Shown here: piece by piece, positions 9,943-20,535 of the stretch
Layout of the letters: each line of letters starts with the position of its first letter
How positions within the stretch are numbered: the first letter of the stretch is position 1
Assembly: GCA_947095535.1 (NCBI GenBank)
Contig: OX352772.1
Location: forward strand, 103,107,099-103,171,098
DNA: 64,000 nucleotides
Direction of reading: 5' to 3'
Origin: Poecilobothrus nobilitatus
Taxonomy: Eukaryota > Arthropoda > Insecta > Diptera > Dolichopodidae
Notes under the pieces: model-generated
Seen by the model: the letters and a program-made list of their open reading frames with translations, nothing else
Databases searched by the model: none
What the model was told of the DNA's origin: nothing
Program-made: the position numbers and the translations under genes

Positions 9943-11355
9943 TTATAGGTTTACGCATACGTTACTATTTTTATCTATTTCGATATTGGCATCGAATTCT
10001 GCAAATACAATGCATGTTAATGTTGTAGTTAATGGGGCACTGAATCTTGCTTAAATCTTTACTACTTCTTTGTTTAACAAACTCTGACATGTATCAGCTT
10101 CCGAGCCGTCTCGTGGTAACCCAAAAGCTAGTATTGTATAACCTTTTGAAAAAAGTTCTTTTGAAATTTGATGTCCTCCATCAGAGTGATGTACGCCAGT
10201 TCCATTGAATAATGTTAAATATGCACGAGAGTTACAAAGATTATTCGATGTAAAACTTGTTTCAATTGTAGAGTTTGGAGTAAGCACTCCATTCACATTC
10301 CCATATAATTGAAATTGTGTGAGATTTTGATGATCTCGAGCCGTCTCGTGATAACCCAAAAGCTAGTATTGTATAACCTTTTGAAAAAAGTTCTTTTGAA
10401 ATTTGATGTCCGCTATCAGAGTGATGTACGCCAGTTCCACTGAATAATGTTAAATATGCACGAGAGTTACAAAGATTATTCGATGTAAAACTTGTTTCAA
10501 TTGTAGAGTTTGGAGTAAGCACTCCATTCACATTCATATATAATTGAAATTGTGTGAGATTTTGATGATCGAAATGGTATAGATTTTTTGATTTTTTACC
10601 ATCAAAATTTTCATTATTAATCATATAAAATACAAGAGATTTTGGTATTTGCCCTACAAATATATTATCCAATGTTATGTTGAAAGTGTTAGCTGGAATT
10701 GTAAATGTTTTGATTTCACTTCTCGTATAAAAATATTTCGCGTTAGCATTTTTCAGTACAGCATTGTTATCAATATGCTAGGATTAATTGTTAAATGTTT
10801 CATGTAGAATGTAGCTTCGAGAATTTTTAAATAACTTTCATCGTTATCGTTAAAGAAAATATAAAAATCTTGTTTCTCTAATGCTAAAGAAATTCGAATG
10901 TCAACATTATTTAAAAGTAATTTGGAAGTATTGAAGAAATCTACATGTAATTTTCTACATGATTTTTGTCTTGATTTAGAACCAGAATTGTTGAAATCAT
11001 TGATGTTGGATTATACAATTCCCAACCAGATGCTTCCAGATATGTTTGACTGGAATCTGTACCATAATTTAGTAAAGGAGTTATGTATGCTTTATAATGG
11101 TATAAGGAATCTAAAGGAGTGATCTTTTTTCCGTTTAGAGCTAGATTACATTGTTTAACTAAAGATTGTAATAAATTATTTACAACACTGGGCTGCGGAG
11201 GTGCCTTTGCCTCAGTTCCGGTTCCTATTTTATCGTTTGCACTCCAAACTATTCTATCTTTTTCTCCATTCACAAGCGAAACAAATTCAATGGTTGACGG
11301 CGATACCTCTAAAGAAGCTAAAGGATTGTATCACCATAAATCGAATGCAGTTGGT
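9943..11355 (-). pseudogene. MCP: Polinton major capsid protein (double jelly-roll)
   Basis: This is the main capsid protein of Polintons. In order along the minus strand: a PLASLEVSPSTIEFVS start region (about 11300); VVNNLLQSLVKQCNLALNGK and HYKAYITPLLNYG (11050-11200); LLNNVDIRI (about 10915); FTIPANTFNITLDNIFVGQI (about 10680); NLTQFQLYMNVNG and SRAYLTLF; SKELFSKGYTILAFGL; and a C-terminus with TCIVFAEFDANIEIDKN, stopping at 9943. This motif order is characteristic of Polinton capsid proteins. The start is uncertain. Lesions are an in-frame stop at 10051, several frameshifts, and a 235 bp tandem duplication of the C-terminal third that is not a multiple of three. Confidence 0.85.
10103..10572. 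repeat. 235 bp tandem duplication inside the MCP gene
   Basis: GAGCCGTCTCGTG begins at 10103 and again at 10338. The two units differ at only a few positions. The period leaves a remainder of one when divided by three, so the duplication alone breaks the capsid reading frame. Confidence 0.9.
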
Positions 11356-11652
11356 TAACTACTATTTCCGTAAATTTTTTGTGCCGCCTTTGCTTTGATC
11401 AATTACAGCCTCTTTTATGTTTGTACCAGATGCTATATCATTAAAAATATTTTTACTTGTGTTTACAGCCTATTTTTTAATTAAGTCACAACCTAATGTA
11501 AAAACTTGCTTTAAGTAACGAATTAAACTTCCGAATTTATTTCCAAAACCACGACCTTTTTGTATAGCTGGATAAAATTGTAAATAAGGTCCCATATCGT
11601 TGATTCCTCTTTCTACTTGAGAGGAATAATATCTCACTTAAGCTCTTTCCAT
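11345..11652 (-). pseudogene. Polinton pX-like small structural protein
   Basis: Between the minor and major capsid genes the minus strand encodes GINDMGPYLQFYP followed by KGRGFGNKFGSLIRYLKQVF, an in-frame stop, then NTSKNIFNDIASGTNIKEAV and DQSKGGTKNLRK. A Gly/Arg start followed by an amphipathic stretch and an Ala/Asn/Lys tail, placed beside the MCP gene, resembles the small pX-like protein of Polintons and adintoviruses. That identification is by pattern and position. Stops after MERA (about 11640) and mid-gene show it is broken. Confidence 0.55.
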
Positions 11653-11713
11653 GTTTGATAGGATATCATATTTGAGTAGTAGTATTTATATTATTTTTGG
11701 GCAATCAATACTT

Positions 11714-12452
11714 TTAAAAATGTAATACAATTTTTGTTGGATAGTAACTGGAAACAAAATTTATTCCATCACCGTATTGGTTGCAAATTTTAATCGCTAT
11801 CGTTTCAAAACAATTTTTTCTATAGATATGTAATGGACATGTTCAAATTCAATATTTGTCGGTATTCTACAATTTTCTATGTTAATTGCTCTCAACGCTT
11901 GCACTTTGCTGCTTCCAAACACGTATGATTTAACTATATCTGAATAAATCATCACCATTCCATTAAATTCATGTTTATTATTAGCAACAGCTAATTTGAA
12001 TAGTTCAGGTAATTTTGTTTTGAAATTTTTTATATTTTTTTTTCTGTTGAAATAATTCAGTTAGTAATATTTTTACATTATAACTTTGATTAACTTTTAT
12101 ATAGAAACTATCTTCATCAAAAGTCTGCGATATTCGAATTAAATCCACTCGGTTAGATTCTGACACTTTTTTAAATATTACATCATCATAATTTTTAGAA
12201 GTAGAGGTATATGTCAAAACTTCATTAAAAAATTCTTTGAAAACTTGATTTCAAGTAAACCCGTATTAGGTGATATATTTTTAATAAGCGTTGGCAAAAA
12301 ATTAAACTTCCAATCATCCAAATGTAATTCCGAATCGTCATATGAATAATATGTGTAACCTATAGATTTGGTTACTTTAATTTTTTCGAGAGGTTTTTAA
12401 ATGTTTTTACATAAACATTATACTCTTTTTGCGTGTCTTTTGTAAATTCCAT
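11714..12452 (-). pseudogene. mCP: Polinton minor capsid protein (penton-like)
   Basis: From ATG 12452 it starts MEFTKDTQKEYNVYVKTF. It runs through VTKSIGYTYYSYDDSELHLD and SKNYDDVIFKKVSESNRVDL, then FNGMVMIYSDIVKSYVFGSS and NIEFEHVHYISIEK. It ends naturally in TKIVLHF at 11714. The YSDIV box and the LHF terminus fit the single jelly-roll vertex protein of Polintons. The length of about 245 codons is somewhat short for the family as I know it. There are at least three frameshifts (near 12395, 12225 and 12020) and a TAG near 11800. The left border of the tandem array (11999) cuts through this gene, so only copy 1 has its 3' half. Confidence 0.65.
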
Positions 12453-12619
12453 ATTTGAGAAGGTTTTGAAGATATAAGTACCATTTTTGCAATGGTTTTA
12501 ATTTTTTATCATAAAAAACATTTTTCATTTTTTGATCCAAAAATCCAAGTTTTTATCATCTTGAAATAATTAGCTAAATTTTGAAAATATTTCTGGTGAC
12601 ATAACAATCATTCGCTGCA

Positions 12620-12920
12620 TCATGTCTTACTGAGAAGTTTTCCTATTACACCAGATAATATAGTACCAATTAAAGTAACTAAAAATTCTCCATGTTCAAT
12701 TAACATTTTTCGTTTAGCTTTTATACCTTTTTGTGGACACGCTAGAGTCTCAATTGCTTTTTATGTTTTTTTAGTTTTGTTTTTTGTGATGGTGATATTT
12801 TATTGTTTCTGTTTAACATATTAATTGCAATTTCACCAATAGTTTTTATTATATCATCATCACAATATTTTAGGATAAAATGTGAACTTGGATAAAATAC
12901 AAATTTCAACAACAAAACAT
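12620..12920 (-). pseudogene. Polinton small basic/hydrophobic protein
   Basis: Open frames on the minus strand read ILKYCDDDIIKTIGEIAINM, a short basic linker (ISPSQKTKLKKHKK), then after a one-base shift GIKAKRKMLIEHGEFLVTLI and a hydrophobic C-terminus ending GVIGKLLSKT at a TGA (12620-12622). The layout of a helical Cys/Asp start, a Lys-rich middle and a 'KRKML..GEFL' plus glycine-hydrophobic tail is a recurrent small ORF at the head of the Polinton structural cluster. Its exact role is not established. The frameshift disables this copy. Confidence 0.6.
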
Positions 12921-13575
12921 TTAAAATTATCCCTATTCATATAAATATACATATTTGGAAAAAGGGGAAGGCCTGATTTTTTAACCAACTCTAAATTCCC
13001 TCCTAATTAAGAATCTCACGTATACGTATATATACATATTCTGGAAAAAGTGGAATACCCTAATTTTGAAACCAACTCTTAAATTCCTTCTAATTATTTT
13101 TATTGTACATATATTTGAAATAGAGGACATAAACAGATTATTGAAACCATAAAATTAACAAATCAATATTTTTGCCGACATTTTGGGAGCCAAAATTTTG
13201 GAAGTTAACATTTTGGAAATCGACATTTTGAAAATCGACATCGCATTCCCACCGGAAATCGAGCATTTCGAAAATCGAGCTCGGCATCGCATTCCCATCG
13301 ATTCGACTTTATTTCATTCATTTTATTTTTTGAACATTTTTTTTTAGAAATAAGATAGAATTGCTAATTCGACTTTATTCCCATTGTTTTTGGTAATAAA
13401 GTCGAATCGGCTTTATTTATTTTTTGCATTCGACTTTATTTTTTGAACATTTTTTTTGGAAATAAGATAGAATTGCTAATTCGACTTTATTTCCATTGTT
13501 TATGGTAATAAAGCCGTGCGACTTTATTTCACCCCTCCGTTTTACTTGTCATGCAAAACATTTTTAAACGTGCTT
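12921..13575. other. AT-rich spacer of the tandem block (copy 1)
   Basis: No gene was seen. It contains a ~75 bp internal duplication (12945-13010 and 13022-13090, both with GGAAAAA...TTTTGAAACCAACTCT-like sequence). A cluster of CGACATTTTG/CGAGCATTTCG motifs lies at 13165-13300. TTCGACTTTATT is repeated about six times at 13300-13525. Equivalent spacers lie at 15163-15817 and 17405-18059. It occupies the place where PolB and ATPase genes would be expected, so it probably marks the internal deletion. Confidence 0.6.
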
Positions 13576-14176
13576 GAACACACCCAAAAAATATTCAATC
13601 TGATCAAGGTAAAGAGTTTTTTAACAAATAATTTAGAAAACTTATGGAAATAAAAAAAATTAAACATTACCACACATATTCTGAAATGAAATCCTCCATA
13701 GTAAAACGTTTTAACCGGACTTTAAAAATTTCAATGTGTAAACAATTTAGTTTTCAGGGTAATTATAAATGGATATCTATTTTACCCTCATTTATTGAGA
13801 AATACAACTCAATATATCATCGTACAATTAAACTTCAACCAAAAAAAGTTACAAAGAAAAACGAAAAATTACTATTAAAAACTGTCTACAGTAAGTTAAA
13901 AGAATTTCGTAAAGCAAAATATAAAGTTGGAGATTATGTTCCTATAAACAAATTTAAAGGTTTTTTGCAAAAGGTAATCAACCCAACTGGTCAACAGAAA
14001 TATTTACAATTGGAAAAATTAAAAGAACTGATCCACTAACATACAATTTAGTTTATTACACAAATAATCCAATGACCGGTTCTTTTTATGAGCCTGAATT
14101 AACACGAATTAAAAATCCACATGTCTATCTTGTAGAAAAAATATTTAAAAAAAGTAAGAAATTAAGTTTTAGTTAG
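13576..14176 (+). pseudogene. INT: Polinton integrase, C-terminal half, copy 1
   Basis: This is the retroviral-type (rve) integrase that inserts the element. Visible are PKNIQSDQGKEFF (second catalytic Asp), an in-frame TAA near 13630, HYHTYSEMKSSIVKRFNRTL, the KYNSIYHRTIK block, KYKVGDYVPI (start of the SH3-like region), then after a one-base shift in a T run PNWSTEIFTIGKIKRTDPL and TGSFYEPEL. It ends in the first strand of a chromodomain (HVYLVEKIFKK) at a stop, 14174-14176. In this family the third catalytic residue is normally Glu in 'SIVERFNRT'; here it is Lys. The N-terminal zinc-binding part and first Asp are missing. Confidence 0.85.
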
Positions 14177-14240
14177 ATAGCTTGGTTTTGATAAAAGCAT
14201 GATTCATAGATAAACAAAGAAGATATTACTTAATAATCTT

Positions 14241-14694
14241 AATAGTTCAGGTAATTTTGTTTTGAAATTTTTTATATTTTTTTTTCTGTTGAAATAATTC
14301 AGTTAGTAATATTTTTACATTATAACTTTGATTAACTTTTATATAGAAACTATCTTCATCAAAAGTCTGCGATATTCGAATTAAATCCACTCGGTTAGAT
14401 TCTGACACTTTTTTAAATATTACATCATCATAATTTTTAGAAGTAGAGGTATATGTCAAAACTTCATTAAAAAATTCTTTGAAAACTTGATTTCAAGTAA
14501 ACCCGTATTAGGTGATATATTTTTAATAAGCGTTGGCAAAAAATTAAACTTCCAATCATCCAAATGTAATTCCGAATCGTCATATGAATAATATGTGTAA
14601 CCTATAGATTTGGTTACTTTAATTTTTTCGAGAGGTTTTTAAATGTTTTTACATAAACATTATACTCTTTTTGCGTGTCTTTTGTAAATTCCAT
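14241..14694 (-). pseudogene. Minor capsid 5' half, tandem copy 2
   Basis: This duplicates 11999-12452 and has the same frameshifts. It lacks the 3' half with the YSDIV box because the block border cuts it. It sits directly downstream of the integrase end of block 1. Confidence 0.85.
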
Positions 14695-14861
14695 ATTTGA
14701 GAAGGTTTTGAAGATATAAGTACCATTTTTGCAATGGTTTTAATTTTTTATCATAAAAAACATTTTTCATTTTTTGATCCAAAAATCCAAGTTTTTATCA
14801 TCTTGAAATAATTAGCTAAATTTTGAAAATATTTCTGGTGACATAACAATCATTCGCTGCA

Positions 14862-15162
14862 TCATGTCTTACTGAGAAGTTTTCCTATTACACCAGATAA
14901 TATAGTACCAATTAAAGTAACTAAAAATTCTCCATGTTCAATTAACATTTTTCGTTTAGCTTTTATACCTTTTTGTGGACACGCTAGAGTCTCAATTGCT
15001 TTTTATGTTTTTTTAGTTTTGTTTTTTGTGATGGTGATATTTTATTGTTTCTGTTTAACATATTAATTGCAATTTCACCAATAGTTTTTATTATATCATC
15101 ATCACAATATTTTAGGATAAAATGTGAACTTGGATAAAATACAAATTTCAACAACAAAACAT
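14862..15162 (-). pseudogene. Small basic/hydrophobic Polinton ORF, tandem copy 2
   Basis: This duplicates 12620-12920, including the one-base shift between KKHKK and the GIKAKRKML part. Confidence 0.6.
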
Positions 15163-15817
15163 TTAAAATTATCCCTATTCATATAAATATACATATTTGG
15201 AAAAAGGGGAAGGCCTGATTTTTTAACCAACTCTAAATTCCCTCCTAATTAAGAATCTCACGTATACGTATATATACATATTCTGGAAAAAGTGGAATAC
15301 CCTAATTTTGAAACCAACTCTTAAATTCCTTCTAATTATTTTTATTGTACATATATTTGAAATAGAGGACATAAACAGATTATTGAAACCATAAAATTAA
15401 CAAATCAATATTTTTGCCGACATTTTGGGAGCCAAAATTTTGGAAGTTAACATTTTGGAAATCGACATTTTGAAAATCGACATCGCATTCCCACCGGAAA
15501 TCGAGCATTTCGAAAATCGAGCTCGGCATCGCATTCCCATCGATTCGACTTTATTTCATTCATTTTATTTTTTGAACATTTTTTTTTAGAAATAAGATAG
15601 AATTGCTAATTCGACTTTATTCCCATTGTTTTTGGTAATAAAGTCGAATCGGCTTTATTTATTTTTTGCATTCGACTTTATTTTTTGAACATTTTTTTTG
15701 GAAATAAGATAGAATTGCTAATTCGACTTTATTTCCATTGTTTATGGTAATAAAGCCGTGCGACTTTATTTCACCCCTCCGTTTTACTTGTCATGCAAAA
15801 CATTTTTAAACGTGCTT

Positions 15818-16418
15818 GAACACACCCAAAAAATATTCAATCTGATCAAGGTAAAGAGTTTTTTAACAAATAATTTAGAAAACTTATGGAAATAAAAAAA
15901 ATTAAACATTACCACACATATTCTGAAATGAAATCCTCCATAGTAAAACGTTTTAACCGGACTTTAAAAATTTCAATGTGTAAACAATTTAGTTTTCAGG
16001 GTAATTATAAATGGATATCTATTTTACCCTCATTTATTGAGAAATACAACTCAATATATCATCGTACAATTAAACTTCAACCAAAAAAAGTTACAAAGAA
16101 AAACGAAAAATTACTATTAAAAACTGTCTACAGTAAGTTAAAAGAATTTCGTAAAGCAAAATATAAAGTTGGAGATTATGTTCCTATAAACAAATTTAAA
16201 GGTTTTTTGCAAAAGGTAATCAACCCAACTGGTCAACAGAAATATTTACAATTGGAAAAATTAAAAGAACTGATCCACTAACATACAATTTAGTTTATTA
16301 CACAAATAATCCAATGACCGGTTCTTTTTATGAGCCTGAATTAACACGAATTAAAAATCCACATGTCTATCTTGTAGAAAAAATATTTAAAAAAAGTAAG
16401 AAATTAAGTTTTAGTTAG
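15818..16418 (+). pseudogene. INT: Polinton integrase C-terminal half, tandem copy 2
   Basis: This is identical in translation to copy 1, with the same Lys in place of the catalytic Glu, the same internal stop and the same late frameshift. Confidence 0.85.
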
Positions 16419-16482
16419 ATAGCTTGGTTTTGATAAAAGCATGATTCATAGATAAACAAAGAAGATATTACTTAATAATCTT

Positions 16483-16936
16483 AATAGTTCAGGTAATTTT
16501 GTTTTGAAATTTTTTATATTTTTTTTTCTGTTGAAATAATTCAGTTAGTAATATTTTTACATTATAACTTTGATTAACTTTTATATAGAAACTATCTTCA
16601 TCAAAAGTCTGCGATATTCGAATTAAATCCACTCGGTTAGATTCTGACACTTTTTTAAATATTACATCATCATAATTTTTAGAAGTAGAGGTATATGTCA
16701 AAACTTCATTAAAAAATTCTTTGAAAACTTGATTTCAAGTAAACCCGTATTAGGTGATATATTTTTAATAAGCGTTGGCAAAAAATTAAACTTCCAATCA
16801 TCCAAATGTAATTCCGAATCGTCATATGAATAATATGTGTAACCTATAGATTTGGTTACTTTAATTTTTTCGAGAGGTTTTTAAATGTTTTTACATAAAC
16901 ATTATACTCTTTTTGCGTGTCTTTTGTAAATTCCAT
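16483..16936 (-). pseudogene. Minor capsid 5' half, tandem copy 3
   Basis: This is the third copy of the truncated mCP segment and carries the same disabling shifts. Confidence 0.85.
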
Positions 16937-17103
16937 ATTTGAGAAGGTTTTGAAGATATAAGTACCATTTTTGCAATGGTTTTAATTTTTTATCATAAAA
17001 AACATTTTTCATTTTTTGATCCAAAAATCCAAGTTTTTATCATCTTGAAATAATTAGCTAAATTTTGAAAATATTTCTGGTGACATAACAATCATTCGCT
17101 GCA

Positions 17104-17404
17104 TCATGTCTTACTGAGAAGTTTTCCTATTACACCAGATAATATAGTACCAATTAAAGTAACTAAAAATTCTCCATGTTCAATTAACATTTTTCGTTTA
17201 GCTTTTATACCTTTTTGTGGACACGCTAGAGTCTCAATTGTTTTTTATGTTTTTTTAGTTTTGTTTTTTGTGATGGTGATATTTTATTGTTTCTGTTTAA
17301 CATATTAATTGCAATTTCACCAATAGTTTTTATTATATCATCATCACAATATTTTAGGATAAAATGTGAACTTGGATAAAATACAAATTTCAACAACAAA
17401 ACAT
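17104..17404 (-). pseudogene. Small basic/hydrophobic Polinton ORF, tandem copy 3
   Basis: This is the third copy. It differs from copies 1 and 2 by a C-to-T change near 17241. Confidence 0.6.
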
Positions 17405-18059
17405 TTAAAATTATCCCTATTCATATAAATATACATATTTGGAAAAAGGGGAAGGCCTGATTTTTTAACCAACTCTAAATTCCCTCCTAATTAAGAATCT
17501 CACGTATACGTATATATACATATTCTGGAAAAAGTGGAATACCCTAATTTTGAAACCAACTCTTAAATTCCTTCCAATTATTTTTATTGTACATATATTT
17601 GAAATAGAGGACATAAACAGATTATTGAAACCATAAAATTAACAAATCAATATTTTTGCCGACATTTTGGGAGCCAAAATTTTGGAAGTTAACATTTTGG
17701 AAATCGACATTTTGAAAATCGACATCGCATTCCCACCGGAAATCGAGCATTTCGAAAATCGAGCTCGGCATCGCATTCCCATCGATTCGACTTTATTTCA
17801 TTCATTTTATTTTTTGAACATTTTTTTTTAGAAATAAGATAGAATTGCTAATTCGACTTTATTCCCATTGTTTTTGGTAATAAAGTCGAATCGGCTTTAT
17901 TTATTTTTTGCATTCGACTTTATTTTTTGAACATTTTTTTTGGAAATAAGATAGAATTGCTAATTCGACTTTATTTCCATTGTTTATGGTAATAAAGCCG
18001 TGCGACTTTATTTCACCCCTCCGTTTTACTTGTCATGCAAAACATTTTTAAACGTGCTT

Positions 18060-18660
18060 GAACACACCCAAAAAATATTCAATCTGATCAAGGTAAAGAG
18101 TTTTTTAACAAATAATTTAGAAAACTTATGGAAATAAAAAAAATTAAACATTACCACACATATTCTGAAATGAAATCCTCCATAGTAAAACGTTTTAACC
18201 GGACTTTAAAAATTTCAATGTGTAAACAATTTAGTTTTCAGGGTAATTATAAATGGATATCTATTTTACCCTCATTTATTGAGAAATACAACTCAATATA
18301 TCATCGTACAATTAAACTTCAACCAAAAAAAGTTACAAAGAAAAACGAAAAATTACTATTAAAAACTGTCTACAGTAAGTTAAAAGAATTTCATAAAGCA
18401 AAATATAAAGTTGGAGATTATGTTCCTATAAACAAATTTAAAGGTTTTTTGCAAAAGGTAATCAACCCAACTGGTCAACAGAAATATTTACAATTGGAAA
18501 AATTAAAAGAACTGATCCACTAACATACAATTTAGTTTATTACACAAATAATCCAATGACCGGTTCTTTTTATGAGCCTGAATTAACACGAATTAAAAAT
18601 CCACATGTCTATCTTGTAGAAAAAATATTTAAAAAAAGTAAGAAATTAAGTTTTAGTTAG
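18060..18660 (+). pseudogene. INT: Polinton integrase C-terminal half, tandem copy 3
   Basis: This is the same fragment as copies 1 and 2 with one amino-acid change (KEFRKAK to KEFHKAK). The Glu-to-Lys catalytic substitution and the frameshift are shared. It lies about 65 bp from the start of the right terminal repeat, the normal integrase-proximal end of a Polinton. Confidence 0.85.
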
Positions 18661-18723
18661 ATAGCTTAGTTTTGATAAAAGCATGATTCATAGATAAACA
18701 AAGAAGATATTACTTAATAATCT

Positions 18724-19644
18724 ACATATATTTAAAATATTTTAAGTTTTTTATTTATGCATTTTACTTTCGCCTTTTTATTTTAGTAAAGTTAATAATA
18801 TGATTTTAATAAAATACATTTATCTTAAAATGGTTTTTTTTAATTTTATTTAAATTTAATTATTTACGTTAAATATAGTGTAGTAATTGCCAATAACATA
18901 CCTCAAGTTTGAATAATTGAAAGTAATTTTACAAGAACATTATAAATCTTGTTCTATATTAAATTTTTTGTCATTTTGTATGTATTTAATTCTGTTTTCA
19001 AATCAAGTTCATTAGTCATTTTAGTCACGATTTAATACATACTTACTGCGCAAAGTACACCTGTTTCATGTTTTATATTAAACAAAAAATTAAAATAGCT
19101 TGATCATCAAGTTAATGTGCATTTAATTAACATTTTTTAACATTCACTACATACTATAGAATATTTTTGATAATTTCATAATACTACATCTTTCCAATAT
19201 AATATGTATAGTCTATTCAAAATCTAAGATCGCTGATACATGCTCCCAATAACTTAGGCGGGGTCCGATTCTATTGTACTACTGCCAAAAAGCCCCTTTT
19301 AAATCATACTATCAAAACATTAATTCCATCAAATTTTTTAATGTTCAAACCTTCCATCTTAAGATCCTATATCTCCGAACTTGGCGCCTTATGATCTTAT
19401 TTCAATTCTCCGTCCTGCCGAATTCCTAATTTTTTCTTTTCCAAATGTCTAAACTTTCTGAAGCTTCTACGCTTATAACATCGTACCAAAGCCTTAAACC
19501 CCGTACCTTAAAACTTTTTAAAGCCACTTAATAATTCAATTTTTAAATTTCATAACTCATATTCTCACACTCTAATCCTAAATTCAAATCCATAATACCC
19601 TTCCTTCAATCATATACATAATACATATTTTCTGTATAATAACA
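18724..19644. repeat. Right terminal inverted repeat body of the Polinton
   Basis: This is the inverted counterpart of 7578-8521 and of 5096-5925. Shared blocks include AATAACTTAGGCGGGGTCCG (near 19250) and the GGTACAAAGCCTTAAACC region near 19490. Divergence from the left copy is visible at many positions, so the element inserted long ago. Homology is interrupted at about 19645 by a SINE and resumes at 20536. Confidence 0.8.
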
Positions 19645-19645
19645 C

Positions 19646-19818
19646 ATGGCGCAGTGGTTAAGTTGTCAACCTTTCACTCGAAGGGTCTTGGGTTCAAACT
19701 CCGGTCAGATCATATAATTAAAAATATGTAGTACTTTTATATCGTAATAATGTATATCGTATAATTAATAGTAGTAATAATAATAATAATAACAATAATA
19801 ATAATAATAGTAATAATA

Positions 19819-19887
<69 letters not shown>

Positions 19888-20050
19888 GTAATAGTAATAA
19901 TAACAATAATAATAATAATAATAATAGTAACAGTAATAATAACAATAATAATAATAGTAATAGTAATAATAATAATAATAATAATAATAGTAATAGTAAT
20001 AATAACAATGATTATAATAATAATAATAGTAATAATAACAATAATAGCTG
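19646..20050 (+). mobile_element. tRNA-derived SINE with an AAT-repeat tail
   Basis: The head (about 19648-19712) has a Pol III A-box-like TGGCGCAGTGGTTAAG and a B-box-like GGGTTCAAACTCC about 35 bp apart, the internal promoter of tRNA-derived SINEs. A tail of mostly TAA/AAT triplets with occasional AGT and AAC variants runs from 19768 to 20045. Cloverleaf pairing is poor, which argues against a functional tRNA gene. It is inserted in the right terminal repeat of the Polinton and so is younger than the Polinton insertion. Confidence 0.65.
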
Positions 20051-20535
20051 CTACAGTGGAGCTATCTTTGGTTATAGCATGCAAGTAAGGTGTTATATAC
20101 TGCTACACGTTGTAATCCACTGATGGCTCTCACTCTTTGGTAATATTAATAAGAATACTAATACCAATAATAACAGCCGCTACAGTGACAGTGGAGGTTG
20201 AATTCAATAATTACCTCCTGTAGTAAGGTGTTATATACTACTACATGTTGTAACGGCTATAGTCACTGTTAGCAAAATAGTAATATTAATAGGCGGATTC
20301 ATTGTTTCCTTACAGTCCCACTCCCAATTCAATGTTTCCGTATCCATTTCCTATCCTTTCCTATCCCTACTCTCTAGCCAATATGCTGCGTTTGCAGCGA
20401 AGAGTTTCATCGCATTATATTGGCTAAAGGGGGAAGTGCGTTTAGTCAGTAAGAATCTGACATTACCAAGGGGGAAATTCTTGGTGTCTTTGGAAGATTC
20501 CCACCTCCCTTAGGAAAAAAATTAATAAAAAACTA
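20051..20535. other. Unassigned insert with internal repeats next to the SINE
   Basis: A ~115 bp motif occurs twice, GCTGCTACAGTGGAGCTAT... at 20047 and GCCGCTACAGTGACAGTGG... at 20176. Both are followed by GTAAGGTGTTATATACTRCTAC. An imperfect inverted repeat (AGCCAATATGCTGCG / CGCATTATATTGGCT) spans 20377-20424. Together with the SINE it forms an ~890 bp insert splitting the right TIR. It may be the body of a composite SINE or a separate element. Confidence 0.5.

Larger units (their letters stand above)
11999..18724. repeat. Three tandem copies of a 2,242 bp Polinton block
   Basis: The block begins AATAGTTCAGGTAATTTTG at 11999, 14241 and 16483, so the period is exactly 2,242 bp. Each block holds the 5' half of mCP, the small basic ORF, the AT-rich spacer and the integrase 3' half, and ends ...TTACTTAATAATCT. 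Copies 1 and 2 look identical where I compared them. Copy 3 carries a handful of substitutions, for example CGT to CAT in the integrase near 18391. Unequal exchange, replication slippage or an assembly artefact could all produce this. Confidence 0.95.

Noticed and set aside
12921..13575. Possible centromeric satellite because of repeated TTCGACTTTATT
   Set aside because: The motif is irregular and confined to the Polinton-derived blocks in this window.
11999..18724. CRISPR-like regular repetition
   Set aside because: The units are 2,242 bp with no short repeat/spacer alternation, in eukaryotic mobile DNA.
19647..19715. Candidate tRNA gene (A-box and B-box present)
   Set aside because: The acceptor and T stems pair poorly and the sequence runs into an AAT tail, which fits a tRNA-derived SINE better.
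19718..20084. Long poly-Leu and Ile/Thr-rich minus-strand frames
   Set aside because: They are translations of the AAT microsatellite tail of the SINE.
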